DNA of 64,000 bases. Source: Pseudomonadales bacterium. GTDB taxonomy: Bacteria; Pseudomonadota; Gammaproteobacteria; Pseudomonadales; Halieaceae. The stretch spans positions 248,001 through 312,000 of the forward strand of contig JACKNV010000001.1 in NCBI GenBank assembly GCA_024234735.1. Direction: 5' to 3'. Shown piece after piece: positions 1 through 8,178 of this stretch. Made by a program: the position numbers and the translations under genes. Numbering within the stretch: the stretch's first letter is position 1; each line of letters opens with the position of its first letter. The notes beneath the pieces were generated by a model that made no database searches, was not told the DNA's origin, and saw only the letters and a program-made list of their open reading frames with translations.

Positions 1-1091
1 ATGGTATTCTCGATATCGAAGGCCTCGTCCAGGTAGCGCAGCGAGCGTTTGTCGGGCCGTAAAATTTCCGCGAACGCGCGTTCGCTGATGATGCGACCGA
101 CCTTGGCGTATTCCGTCGGCCCCAGGCTGAGCACGGTAATGGGCTTGAAGATCCCCTGGCTGTCTTCTATGGCGTGGTTTACCTCGCGCTGCACCAGCTC
201 GTGCACCCTGTCCAGGGAGCGCTCGGTTTTGAGTACTTCCGCCATCATGATCTCGGCGGTGATCAGTTCGTTGGCAAACACCTTGCCGAAATAGGCGGAG
301 ACTTCTTTCTGGCGCTTCAGGAACAGCCCCTGGATGGTCAAGGGGCCGATCTTGACCGGGCGCAGCGGTTTCTGGATCAGGTACATGGCCAGCGCGTTGG
401 TGATATACCCCACCAGCATGCCGAACAGTGGCAGCAGCCACCACACCGGGAAGTAGTACCAGGCGAACATCACCGGAATACCCAGCGGCAGGCCGAAGTA
501 GAGGCCGCTGCGCTCGATGAACTTGAATTCCTTTTGGGCCGCGGTGAGAAAAATATCGATCAGTAGGCGTTTGTCCCGGCCCAGCTTGGCGACGATGATC
601 TGGTTGAGATCCACGAAGTCGTCCAGATTGTCGCTGACGTCCTGCACCGCGCGAGCCAGCAGCGCGGGCATGTTTTTCCTCACCTCGGCATAGACACGCC
701 CTTTCAGGGCTCCCGGCGCGGCCGCCCAGATCAGGTTGCCGACGCGCACGCCGTAGTTGGAGGTTTCCGACAGCACTTCGTCCACGATGTCCTCGATGAA
801 CGGATCGATACGGTGCTGCAGGGCGTCGACCAGCTTGTCGGGCTCCACCCGCTCGATGAGTTCCTGCTGGGTGAGCACTTTGCGGAGGCTGTGGTCGACC
901 AGCAGGTTGGCCATTTTTTCGGCGTTGGCGGGTACTACCCCCTGCCAGCCGATCGGCCCGGCGCCGACGAATTCCACCGGGTACATCATCATCTTGACGG
1001 CCAGCCAGTTGGTGCCGTAGCCGACGATGGCGCTAACGGCGGGTATGGACAGGTAGGCCCAGTATTTGTCGATAAAATCGAGGATGTCCAT
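1..1091 (-). CDS. DUF445 family membrane protein, 3' end cut by the window
   Basis: The reverse strand is open from an ATG at 1091 to the window edge, giving at least 363 residues starting MDILDFIDKYWAY. Two hydrophobic segments, near residues 12-35 and 205-240, each carry a GYxTNxLA-type motif (GYGTNWLAVKMM and GYITNALAMYLI), a duplicated arrangement typical of DUF445 proteins. The part between them is soluble and charged. These are predicted inner-membrane proteins of unknown function. The upstream GGGACC is only a weak ribosome binding site. The carboxyl terminus is missing because the gene runs off the window. Family assignment is fairly secure; function is unknown. Confidence 0.8.
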   Translation of the reverse strand, partial: MDILDFIDKYWAYLSIPAVSAIVGYGTNWLAVKMMMYPVEFVGAGPIGWQGVVPANAEKMANLLVDHSLRKVLTQQELIERVEPDKLVDALQHRIDPFIEDIVDEVLSETSNYGVRVGNLIWAAAPGALKGRVYAEVRKNMPALLARAVQDVSDNLDDFVDLNQIIVAKLGRDKRLLIDIFLTAAQKEFKFIERSGLYFGLPLGIPVMFAWYYFPVWWLLPLFGMLVGYITNALAMYLIQKPLRPVKIGPLTIQGLFLKRQKEVSAYFGKVFANELITAEIMMAEVLKTERSLDRVHELVQREVNHAIEDSQGIFKPITVLSLGPTEYAKVGRIISERAFAEILRPDKRSLRYLDEAFDIENT

Positions 1092-1128
1092 GCCGGTGGT
1101 CCCACAAGTTCGCATGCAGGCGCAACAG

Positions 1129-1146
1129 TGGAGCGGGTGAGAAGAA
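1129..1146. repeat. Duplicated tRNA-Gly 3' end (candidate att site)
   Basis: TGGAGCGGGTGAGAAGAA matches 3425-3442 (TGGAGCGGGTGAGGAGAA) with one mismatch. The second copy is the CCA end, acceptor stem and part of the T arm of the tRNA-Gly gene, the usual crossover region for tyrosine recombinases. Confidence 0.6.
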
Positions 1147-1240
1147 GACGCAAATTCGCTCCACGCGCCTGTACGGGCTTCCTAAGCCATTGTTTTATAT
1201 GGCGTTACAAAAATCGCTGTTTTTGGCTCTAGGCAAGAAC

Positions 1241-1261
1241 GTGACACCTTACCGTGACACC
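1241..1261 (+). repeat. Paired direct repeat GTGACACC-N5-GTGACACC
   Basis: Two exact 8-bp copies at 1241-1248 and 1254-1261, period 13. A similar pair with the same period and orientation sits at 3343-3363, near the other end of the insert. Candidate arm-type integrase or excisionase sites. Confidence 0.45.
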
Positions 1262-1314
1262 TGCTCAAATTATGTTCGACGAGCGGCCAATGTATCACCG
1301 CCGCCATTGGTTGG

Positions 1315-1764
1315 CTACTGGGCGGTGGCGGGAGCGCCGGAGTACCGAATGACGCCTTGTTGGTCGGCTGAGCTTTCCACTGCTGTCCACTGGTAGTCGG
1401 CCTCGAATTCACGCTTGGCTCTCATCCTGTGGTTGACGCATTCGGCCATGTGCTTGTCAGATTGGAACACCTCGCAGCCCTCAGGGGCCTGGTACAGACT
1501 GTCAAATGCCGCCTGGCGCTGTTGCTTGATTTGTTGCTGCCGCCGCTCCTCTCCCGCCGCCTGCTCTTTGACCAGGCGTTGTTGTTCTGCCTGGGCCGCG
1601 ATGGCTTCCTGCCTGGCCTTATTCTTGGCCAGGAGGTCTTCACTAAAATGACTCATTTGCTCAACTACGACTTCGCTCATGTAGTTGAGGTAGGCAATGC
1701 GGGCGGCAAACAGGATAAGGCCAGCTAGTACGATACCGATTGTTGTTTGTATTATTTTCTTCAT
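1315..1764 (-). CDS. Small membrane-anchored coiled-coil protein, function unknown
   Basis: This 149-residue protein starts MKKIIQTTIGIVLAGLIL. One hydrophobic segment (about residues 4-24) should anchor it in the inner membrane. Residues 45-90 are rich in Gln, Glu, Ala and Arg with coiled-coil character (AEQQRLVKEQAAGEERRQQQ). The C-terminal part has two cysteines, in EGCEVF and AECVNH. I do not recognise the family. It is the last of four minus-strand cargo genes, and its start lies 31 bases after the stop of the frameshifted ribbon-helix-helix gene. No clear Shine-Dalgarno is visible upstream. Coding status rests on the coherent TM plus coiled-coil layout. Confidence 0.6.
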   Translation of the reverse strand: MKKIIQTTIGIVLAGLILFAARIAYLNYMSEVVVEQMSHFSEDLLAKNKARQEAIAAQAEQQRLVKEQAAGEERRQQQIKQQRQAAFDSLYQAPEGCEVFQSDKHMAECVNHRMRAKREFEADYQWTAVESSADQQGVIRYSGAPATAQ

Positions 1765-1795
1765 GGCGAGTTATTGAGTTGCTGAGAGTCGATTT

Positions 1796-1992
1796 TTAAC
1801 TTTTCGTCAGTTCGTTTTCAATCGCAAATCGCACAATTTCAGAAACGCTACAGCTCTCACCAGTCTCGGCCATACGCTGGCCCGCCCGTTTCTTCAAATC
1901 GGTATAAGTAGCTGCCGACACGCGCACGGCGATTGTCTTTGTTTCGTCGCTCAGCACCTGGGGGCGGTCCCTGGCTCGCTTTGTCGGTTCAT
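1796..1992 (-). pseudogene. Ribbon-helix-helix type DNA-binding protein, frame broken near the start
   Basis: The ATG at 1992 has a good Shine-Dalgarno (AAGGAA, 5-base spacing), but its frame stops after 13 codons. A different frame reads EPTKRARDRPQVL then SDETKTIAVRVSAATYTDL, continues through EIVRFAIENELTKS and ends at a TAA (1796-1798). That product has the short beta strand followed by two helices expected of an RHH/CopG-like DNA-binding protein. Either one base has been gained or lost near the start codon, or translation begins at GTG 1957 (53 residues), which has no obvious ribosome site. Such proteins are common as antitoxins or regulators on mobile elements. The fold assignment is from pattern only. 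Confidence 0.5.
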
Positions 1993-2129
1993 GGCATTTC
2001 CTTCAGCATGGTGATGTATTCATGGTAAGGCAGTTTTCGCTGTCCATGTTCTCCCTTGCGGTTGATTTGTAATTAAGTATTACAAAAACGGAAAAGCACT
2101 GGAGGCGGGGCTGGGTGTCAACAAATCTA

Positions 2130-2519
2130 CTAGCCTGGCGGCCACTCCATCTGCCTGCCTCCCAATACATGAATGTGAAGATGGTACACACCCTGTCCGC
2201 CTTCTTCGTTTGTATTGATTACAATGCGGTATCCGCTCGTGTCTACTCCGTACTTTTTCGCAGCCTGCTTCGCCAATTCGAGCATTTCACCTAATAGGGC
2301 TTCTGGGGCATCGTTAATATTGGGAATTATTTGTTTGGGTATAACAAGCAAATGGACAGGCGCTTGTGGGTATTTGTCTTCTAGGACAAATGCATTCTCG
2401 GACTCAAGCACCCATTTAGACTTGGGTGCTTTTGAAAAGACACTTTCTACTATCACTTCTTCATCGGCTTGAGAGAGCGAAGTTACAATGAGTAACGCAG
2501 CAATGATTAGATACTTCAC
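2130..2519 (-). CDS. Secreted HIT-family hydrolase
   Basis: The 129-residue product has the histidine-triad signature HLHIHVL at residues 114-120, near the C terminus, and the upstream HIT sequence VLEDKYPQAPVHLLVIPK. HIT proteins bind nucleotides through the triad and cleave nucleoside phosphoramidates or dinucleoside polyphosphates, with the central His as nucleophile. Unusually, residues 1-18 (start MKYLIIAALLIVTSLSQA) form a Sec-type signal peptide, so the protein should be periplasmic, whereas most HIT enzymes are cytoplasmic. The start codon is GTG at 2519, preceded by AGGA. It belongs to the minus-strand cargo of the tRNA-Gly insert. The substrate is not evident. Confidence 0.8.
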   Translation of the reverse strand: MKYLIIAALLIVTSLSQADEEVIVESVFSKAPKSKWVLESENAFVLEDKYPQAPVHLLVIPKQIIPNINDAPEALLGEMLELAKQAAKKYGVDTSGYRIVINTNEEGGQGVYHLHIHVLGGRQMEWPPG

Positions 2520-2720
2520 GCGAAATCTATCCTTTCGAGTTGTAGGTGCAAGTAATTCGAATTTATGTTTGCCACGGACAAGTTTAGCACGCCGGTACTC
2601 TCACCCCAGGCGTTAAGATATGATGTCACAATTGAGCATCTTCAGGGTCCACAGGGGGGGTGGGCGCACTGAGTCTTGGCTATGTAGGGGAGCGACACCA
2701 CCGCGATATTGCCGTATGGG

Positions 2721-3059
2721 CTATTCCTTGGGGCAGGAAAAGTATTCTATAAAGGTGTCCATCATTAGTATGTCAGCGTGTTCATGTAACCTTTGTGGAT
2801 TATCTTGGAGCCATTTTGTCACAACACGTACTAATTGGTCGCTGTCTACATCAGGCGGTCGTTGCCATAGTTGGCATGAATTTGCCGTCGCTTCAACCCA
2901 ACTGTAACCGGCGGCAAATCCCGATATGTATCCAAAGCAAAACCCCTGACTGCCATCTGCATTAGTCTCACATTCACGAAGTAATTGGTTTCCTGTCTGG
3001 GCTTGTGTAACGACACAAGCCAAAAACATGATCATAGAAGCGAGGAGCTTCCAATTCAT
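2721..3059 (-). CDS. Secreted Rap1a/Tai-like small protein
   Basis: From ATG 3059 the product is 112 residues: a signal peptide (MNWKLLASMIMFLACVVTQAQ) and a mature domain with GFCFGYISGFAAGYSW, a later Cys in NSCQLW, a QLVRVVTKWLQDNP helix and a terminal FSCP. This cysteine and GYI pattern matches the Rap1a/Tai immunity family, whose founding members neutralise peptidoglycan-cleaving type VI effectors in the periplasm; many relatives have no known toxin. An upstream in-frame start at 3086 would put nine residues before the signal peptide, so 3059 is preferred. No effector gene is visible nearby, which makes it an orphan here. Confidence 0.75.
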   Translation of the reverse strand: MNWKLLASMIMFLACVVTQAQTGNQLLRECETNADGSQGFCFGYISGFAAGYSWVEATANSCQLWQRPPDVDSDQLVRVVTKWLQDNPQRLHEHADILMMDTFIEYFSCPKE

Positions 3060-3424
3060 CGCGGTATTCTCGACACAACTATCCACAGGTAGACCAGAAT
3101 ATAGCTCAAGTGGTTGCCTAGGAAGCCTTTGCCGGGTCTAGACTTGGGTGCCAATTGGACGGCGTGTTGTCCGAAAGTATCTTGAAAGCTTCCAGAGCTA
3201 CCTGGGCCTCTGCTGTCAGCCCGTCACTGCCAACGAATTGCGGGTGTAGGCCTGTGGAAATGTGACTCCTGAAGTGGTATTGCGAATTTTGGCGATTTCG
3301 CACCAGAAATTGCGGATTTGGTATGTCTGCTCCTTGCAGAGCGTGACACCGCAATGTAACACCATTTGCCCAGAATGGTCCTGAGAGGCCGTAACAGCTT
3401 GTTTAAACAACATTCTTTAGGAGT
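3060..3424. other. Intergenic right end of the tRNA-Gly insert
   Basis: About 365 bases with no convincing gene. Short reverse ORFs at 3118-3354 and 3224-3484 have no ribosome site or recognisable composition. The only notable element is the GTGACACC/GTAACACC pair at 3343-3363. Confidence 0.5.
3343..3363 (+). repeat. Paired direct repeat GTGACACC-N5-GTAACACC
   Basis: Copies at 3343-3350 and 3356-3363, period 13, one mismatch between them. It matches the pair at 1241-1261 in motif, period and orientation and lies 62 bases inside the tRNA-Gly end of the insert. Confidence 0.45.
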
Positions 3425-3498
3425 TGGAGCGGGTGAGGAGAATCGAACTCCCGTATGCAGCTTGGGAAGCTGCCGTTCTACCATTGAACTACACCCGC
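3425..3498 (-). tRNA. tRNA-Gly(CCC)
   Basis: On the minus strand GCGGGTGTAGTTCAATGG begins a full cloverleaf: acceptor GCGGGTG pairs with CACCCGC, the anticodon stem-loop is GCAGC-TTCCCAA-GCTGC giving anticodon CCC, and the T arm reads GGGAGTTCGATTCTCC. The terminal CCA is encoded at 3425-3427. Its 3' end is duplicated at 1129-1146. Confidence 0.95.
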
Positions 3499-3686
3499 GG
3501 TATGCATGCCCGACCGTTAATGCGGGCCTAGCATAACAGAGATCGGGGGCGACGGGAGTACCCCTTTTTGCGATGGCCGCTCCACCTCGCGGCGGCAGTG
3601 CGCCCGTCTGCGGCCAGGTGATTTGCGGTTTCGCTGTGCAGGCACCGCTGCCGAACCCGGGTTCGCAGGTGGTGGCAGCAGGATAG

Positions 3687-4532
3687 CTACAGGTCGGGCA
3701 CTGGTGCCGGGAGCGGCGCTGCCAGGTACTCCAGTAGCAACGGGTTCAGTTGCTCCGGGGCGTCCAGTTGCAGCCAGTGGTTTGCCCCCTCGATGCGGGC
3801 GTAACGCCAGGGGCCCCTGACATAGCGTTCGCTGGCGATCATCTGCCCCTCCACCAGGAAGGCGTCGCCGTCGCTCCAGATACCGAACACCGGTACCCGC
3901 GCGCTGGGGTATTCCGTGGGTACGATCATGTCGAAATTGGCACGGTAGTAATTCATGCCGGCGCGCAGCCGGCCCGGGCGAGCGAGGCAGGCCCGCCAGC
4001 GGGGCAATTCCTGCGGGTAGCCGGTGAGTGCCCGCAACAGCAGCCAGTTGTTCAGCCTGCAGAGCCACTCCATCAGGCCCCGCATTTGTATGAGGACGAT
4101 ATAGTAGCCTTTCAGTTTCTGCAGGAACCCACCCCGGCTATACGCCGTGGGGTGCCCGACCGACAGCGGGACAAAACGGTCGACCCGCTGCGGGTGCGCC
4201 AGCACCAGCCGCCAGCTGATGACCGCGCCCCAGTCATGCGCTACCAGGCGCGCTTTGTCGATTTGCAGCACATCCAGCAGAGACACCAGGTCCGCCACCA
4301 GGTGATCGATGCGATAGTCGGCAACCCGGGCAGGCATGTCGGTTTCACCGCAGCCCCGGGTGTCCGGGGCGATGACCCGGTAGCCCGCCTCGACCAGTAC
4401 CTGGAGCTGCTTGCGCCAGACATCGTGGGTGTCCGGAAAGCCGTGGACCAGCAGGACGTCGGGCCCCTCGCCGGCGATCACCACGTTCATCCACAGGCCG
4501 TTGACCTGCAAGCGCTGCGCCTGGTAAGCCAT
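3687..4532 (-). CDS. Alpha/beta hydrolase, epoxide hydrolase-like
   Basis: A 281-residue alpha/beta-fold enzyme, starting MAYQAQRLQVNG. The oxyanion-hole motif HGFPD is at residues 30-34 and the nucleophile elbow VAHDWGAV puts Asp at about residue 100. An Asp nucleophile in HDWG is the hallmark of epoxide hydrolases and haloalkane dehalogenases rather than of Ser esterases. The later acid (WSDGDAFL) and base (GANHWLQLDAPEQL) complete the triad. A start at 4562 is possible, but ATG 4532 has the better ribosome site (GGAAGGGG). It is a single gene between tRNA-Gly and the divergent PBP-like gene. The natural substrate cannot be read from sequence. Confidence 0.85.
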   Translation of the reverse strand: MAYQAQRLQVNGLWMNVVIAGEGPDVLLVHGFPDTHDVWRKQLQVLVEAGYRVIAPDTRGCGETDMPARVADYRIDHLVADLVSLLDVLQIDKARLVAHDWGAVISWRLVLAHPQRVDRFVPLSVGHPTAYSRGGFLQKLKGYYIVLIQMRGLMEWLCRLNNWLLLRALTGYPQELPRWRACLARPGRLRAGMNYYRANFDMIVPTEYPSARVPVFGIWSDGDAFLVEGQMIASERYVRGPWRYARIEGANHWLQLDAPEQLNPLLLEYLAAPLPAPVPDL

Positions 4533-4744
4533 TACAGTGCCCCTTCCAAGAGTCGGATTCATATGATAGTCGATAGCACGGGCGGCGCGGCAGCCCGGTG
4601 ACCGGGCCCGGTGGGTGTCGAATTGCGCAAATAAGTGGAACGGCAGTTGCGTTTCGTACGAAAAGATAGGTAATTTAGGCTCGGCTCGTTTGAATCAGAA
4701 CAATACCGGGGCAGCAGGCTCCGGCCGGGGAAAAACAGGGGCAC

Positions 4745-7700
4745 ATGGATCGCTCAGGGAGTCAGTCGCGGCCGGCGGGCGAACCGGTTAACAAGCCGCC
4801 CGCCGGCCGATTCGCCAGATTTCTCGCCAGGATCCTGCTGCTCAATACCATCGTTGTCGTTCTGCTGCTGTTGGGCGGCCTTGCCCTGCTGGTGCTGGAG
4901 CTGAGATCAAACGCCAACCAGGGTCGGCTGCTGGCGGAATTTGCCTCGTCGATCACCTTTCGCATGGCCTCCGGTCCCGACCCCGGCGAGTTGCCACCGG
5001 ACCGGGGCCCTTATGACGTCCGGCTCGGTTATGCCCAGGGCCCCGCCATCCAGCTCGGAATGGAGGATGCCGGGTATTCCGTGGCGCAACAGGGCCGCCT
5101 GTCCAGGCGGCACGAGGAGCTGGTCAAGCGCGGCATCTTCTACATATACCAGGAAAAGGCGCAGGCCGGGCTGGAGTTGCTGGGCCACAATGGCGAGGTT
5201 CTGCACCGCTCGCGCTATCCCCAGCAAATCTACACCAGCTTCGAGGACATCCCGGAGCTGGTGTTGCAGCCAATGAGTTTCATTGAAGACCGGGAGTTGC
5301 TCGATTTTTCTCACCCGTATCGCAACCCGGTGATCGACTGGGAACGGTTGGCGCGCGCGGTCGCCCTGCAGGCGCTGAAGTCGGCGGGCTTGTCGGACCG
5401 CTCCATCGGCGCCAGCACCGTGGCGACACAGCTGGAAAAGTTGCGCCATTCACCGGGGGGCATCACCCACGACGCCGGCGAGAAACTGCAGCAGATGGTG
5501 TCGGCCGTCTTGCGTGTCTATCGCGGCGGTGCGGACACCATCGAAGCTCGCAAGAATCTGGCCCTCGGATACTTGAACTCCCTGCCGCTGGCTGCGCGCC
5601 GGGGCTTTGGCGAGGTCAATGGCCTGGCCGACGGCCTGCGGGTCTGGTACGGGAGCGATTTTGCGCAGGTGAACACGGTGCTCGCCGACGACAGCGCGCC
5701 GCTGGCCTTGCGGGCCCTGTATTTCAAGCAGGTATTGAGCCTGGTGTTGGCGATCCGCCGGCCTGCTTACTACCTGGCTGACAACCGCGACCCGCTGGAC
5801 GAGCTGACCAACAGCTACCTGCGCATCATGCTCGCCGAGCATTTCATCCCGGCGGAACTCGGCGCGGCGGCGCTGCAACAGACACTGCAACGGAACCCAT
5901 CCCCCGTGGCGCCCAGAACCATCGACTTTCGGGACCTCAAGGGAGTCAATCTGCTGCGAACGCGATTGTTGCCGCTGTTGCAATCCGACAACTTCTATCA
6001 GCTGGATCGGCTGGATGTCACCGCGCGATCCACCCTGGATGCAGCGCTGCAGGCGCAGGTGACGGATTTTCTGGCTGGCCTGGCCAGCCGCGAGCGCATC
6101 GCGGAGCTGGGGCTCACCGGTGAGCGGCTTATGAGCGCGTCCGACCCGGCCAAGGTGATCTACAGTTTCACCCTCTATGAAGCCGATGACCGCGGCAACC
6201 ACCTGCGTGTCAATGCCGATAACCTCGACAAGCCTTTCGACGTGAATGCCGGCGCCAAGCTTGACCTGGGCTCCACCGCAAAATTGCGCACTCTCATCAC
6301 CTGGCTGGATCTGGTGGCCGGGTCTTTTGAGCGGCTGGCCGCGCTGCAGGCGTCCGGCGACAGCGAGGATATTCACCCCAGGGACAGGCTCAGCGCGTGG
6401 GTCTGGCAGTATCTACAGCAACATCCGGGCGCCGACCAGGAGGCGGTGCTGCGCGCGGCCATGGCGAGAACCTTTTCCGCAAGCCCCGCCACCAGTTTTT
6501 ATACCGGTGGTGGCGTGCACACCTTTGCAAACTTCGAGCGCGCCGACAACCAGCGCAGCATGACGGTTTCCGAGGCGCTGCGGCGCTCGGTAAACCTGGT
6601 GTTCATCCGGGTGATGAAGGAGGTGGTCGACCACTACATGTACCGCGCCCCCGATTCGCTGGCCCGGGTACTGGAGAATCCGCAGGACCCCGGGCGCATG
6701 GACTACCTGCGCCGTTTTGCCGATCGCGAGGGCACGCAATACCTCTCCCGTTTTTACCGCAAGTATGCCGGCCAGCCCCGGCAGGCAGCGCTGGAAACGC
6801 TGTTTGACGGGGTGCGCGTGTCGCCGCGATCGCTCACGGTGATCTTGCGTTCCCTGTCCGAGGTCGCCAGCGCCGAAGAGTTGGCCCCGTGGCTGGCCCG
6901 CTATACCCCGGACGAAGACCTCACGGCATCCCAGGTCGAAAAACTGTTCGATAAGTACGACCCGGTGGAATGGGACCTCAATGACCGGGGATACCTGGCG
7001 CGCATTCACCCGCTGGAGTTGTGGCTACTGGACTACCTCGCGGTAAACCCCGGGGCGACGCTGGCCGACGCCGTCGCGGACAGCGCCCAGGCACGCCAGG
7101 AAGTCTATCGCTGGCTGATGAAGACCAGCAGGCGGCGCGCCCAGGACCGGCGCATTCTGGACCTGCTGGAGATCGAGGCGTTTCAGCAGATCCACCAGTC
7201 CTGGCGGGAACTGGGGTATCCATTTGCGTCCCTCACCCCCTCCCTGGCAACTTCCATCGGCAGCTCCGGAGACCGCCCCGCCGCACTCGCCGAGCTGATG
7301 GGTATCCTGGTGGCGAACGGCCAGCGCCGTGACACGGTGCTGTTCGAGTCCATCGATTTCGCCGCCGATACCCCGTATGAAACACGGTTCAGCTGGCAGC
7401 CCTCGCCGGCGGTCCAGGTACTGCGGCCCGCCGTGGCGCGCGTGGTGAAGGAGGGCCTGGTCGACGTGGTGGAAAACGGCACGGCTCGCGCCCTGCTGCC
7501 GGCCCTCAAGAGCGGCGATGGCAGCCGCCATGTCGCGGGTGGCAAGACCGGAACCGGGGATCATCGCTACGAGGTCTATGCCGGCCCTGGCAGGCTGGTG
7601 GAGTCCCGGGTGGTCAACCGGGTGGCCACCTTCGTGTTCCAGATAGACGAACGCTTCTTCGGCACCATCACCGCGTTCGTGCCCGGGGCGGAGGCGGAAA

Positions 7701-7846
7701 ACTACCGGTTTACCAGCGGCCTGCCGGTGAGGCTGCTAGCGGCCCTGATGCCCACGCTATCGCCCCTGATCGACCGGCCCCCCGGTGCCGCGCAGGCCTG
7801 CACGCCGGGCAGCGACAGCCCGGGGTGCGAGCATCCTGGGGGTTAG
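4745..7846 (+). CDS. Very long class A PBP-like transglycosylase/transpeptidase
   Basis: This 1033-residue protein has one N-terminal membrane anchor (about residues 26-52). A divergent glycosyltransferase-51-like part follows, with EDREL (E181) and GASTVATQL (222-230). A penicillin-binding transpeptidase domain has STAK (S510), SVN (S615) and KTGTG (K934). This layout indicates a peptidoglycan polymerase/cross-linking enzyme acting in the periplasm. Spacing is odd: SxxK to SxN is about 105 residues and SxN to KTG about 320, against roughly 60 and 125 in E. coli PBP1b, so large insertions interrupt the transpeptidase domain. The GT51 match is weaker than usual, and polymerase activity should be treated as likely, not certain. 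Confidence 0.8.
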   Translation: MDRSGSQSRPAGEPVNKPPAGRFARFLARILLLNTIVVVLLLLGGLALLVLELRSNANQGRLLAEFASSITFRMASGPDPGELPPDRGPYDVRLGYAQGPAIQLGMEDAGYSVAQQGRLSRRHEELVKRGIFYIYQEKAQAGLELLGHNGEVLHRSRYPQQIYTSFEDIPELVLQPMSFIEDRELLDFSHPYRNPVIDWERLARAVALQALKSAGLSDRSIGASTVATQLEKLRHSPGGITHDAGEKLQQMVSAVLRVYRGGADTIEARKNLALGYLNSLPLAARRGFGEVNGLADGLRVWYGSDFAQVNTVLADDSAPLALRALYFKQVLSLVLAIRRPAYYLADNRDPLDELTNSYLRIMLAEHFIPAELGAAALQQTLQRNPSPVAPRTIDFRDLKGVNLLRTRLLPLLQSDNFYQLDRLDVTARSTLDAALQAQVTDFLAGLASRERIAELGLTGERLMSASDPAKVIYSFTLYEADDRGNHLRVNADNLDKPFDVNAGAKLDLGSTAKLRTLITWLDLVAGSFERLAALQASGDSEDIHPRDRLSAWVWQYLQQHPGADQEAVLRAAMARTFSASPATSFYTGGGVHTFANFERADNQRSMTVSEALRRSVNLVFIRVMKEVVDHYMYRAPDSLARVLENPQDPGRMDYLRRFADREGTQYLSRFYRKYAGQPRQAALETLFDGVRVSPRSLTVILRSLSEVASAEELAPWLARYTPDEDLTASQVEKLFDKYDPVEWDLNDRGYLARIHPLELWLLDYLAVNPGATLADAVADSAQARQEVYRWLMKTSRRRAQDRRILDLLEIEAFQQIHQSWRELGYPFASLTPSLATSIGSSGDRPAALAELMGILVANGQRRDTVLFESIDFAADTPYETRFSWQPSPAVQVLRPAVARVVKEGLVDVVENGTARALLPALKSGDGSRHVAGGKTGTGDHRYEVYAGPGRLVESRVVNRVATFVFQIDERFFGTITAFVPGAEAENYRFTSGLPVRLLAALMPTLSPLIDRPPGAAQACTPGSDSPGCEHPGG

Positions 7847-7905
7847 CAATATGGTGCGGTACTGTGTGTTGAGCGCGCGCCGGGCCGGTTACGGGCCCAA
7901 TAAAT

Positions 7906-7935
7906 AAAAAGGGGCTGCATTGCTGCAGCCCCTTC
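7906..7935 (-). terminator. Rho-independent terminator of tRNA-Asn
   Basis: A perfect 9-bp stem, GGGGCTGCA (7911-7919) with TGCAGCCCC (7924-7932), and a 4-base loop. Read on the minus strand it is followed by TTTTTATTTATT, so it terminates transcription leaving tRNA-Asn; it could also stop the PBP gene from the other side. Confidence 0.85.
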
Positions 7936-7950
7936 GTATTCATAGCAATT

Positions 7951-8026
7951 TGGCTCCGCCTGCTGGGCTCGAACCAGCGACCCAATGATTAACAGTCATT
8001 TGCTCTACCAACTGAGCTAAGGCGGA
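7951..8026 (-). tRNA. tRNA-Asn(GUU)
   Basis: On the minus strand TCCGCCTTAGCTCAGTTGG starts a 76-base cloverleaf. Acceptor TCCGCCT pairs with AGGCGGA, the anticodon loop CTGTTAA gives GUU, the T loop is TTCGAGC, and CCA is encoded. A terminator follows directly at 7906-7935. Confidence 0.95.
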
Positions 8027-8178
8027 ATGGCGTCAACCAGAGGTCGCGTATATTAATGACCGATCCGGGACTGGTCAACAGCTATTTCGGTATTCTTGCG
8101 GGCTTTCCGGGTGGGCTGCAATTGCCGGCCAGCTGGACCATAATGAACGGTTCATTCGGGTAATTTACAGGGTGTTTC

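Larger units (their letters stand above)
1129..3442. mobile_element. Candidate mini-island inserted at tRNA-Gly(CCC)
   Basis: The segment lies between an 18-bp copy of the tRNA-Gly 3' end (1129-1146) and the real tRNA 3' end (3425-3442), identical at 17 of 18 positions and in the same orientation. Just inside each end is a pair of GTGACACC-type direct repeats with a 13-bp period, which look like integrase arm sites. Cargo is four small genes, all on the minus strand, and base composition is visibly more AT-rich than the flanks. No integrase gene is present, so this is either a decayed island or one moved in trans. That interpretation is an inference from the repeats. Confidence 0.5.

Noticed and set aside
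1147..3424. Integron cassette array
   Set aside because: No attC-like RYYYAAC/GTTRRRY pairs between the small genes; the flanking tRNA repeat explains the insert better.
8030..8178. LexA box upstream of uvrB
   Set aside because: No CTG-N10-CAG with appropriate AT-rich core was found.
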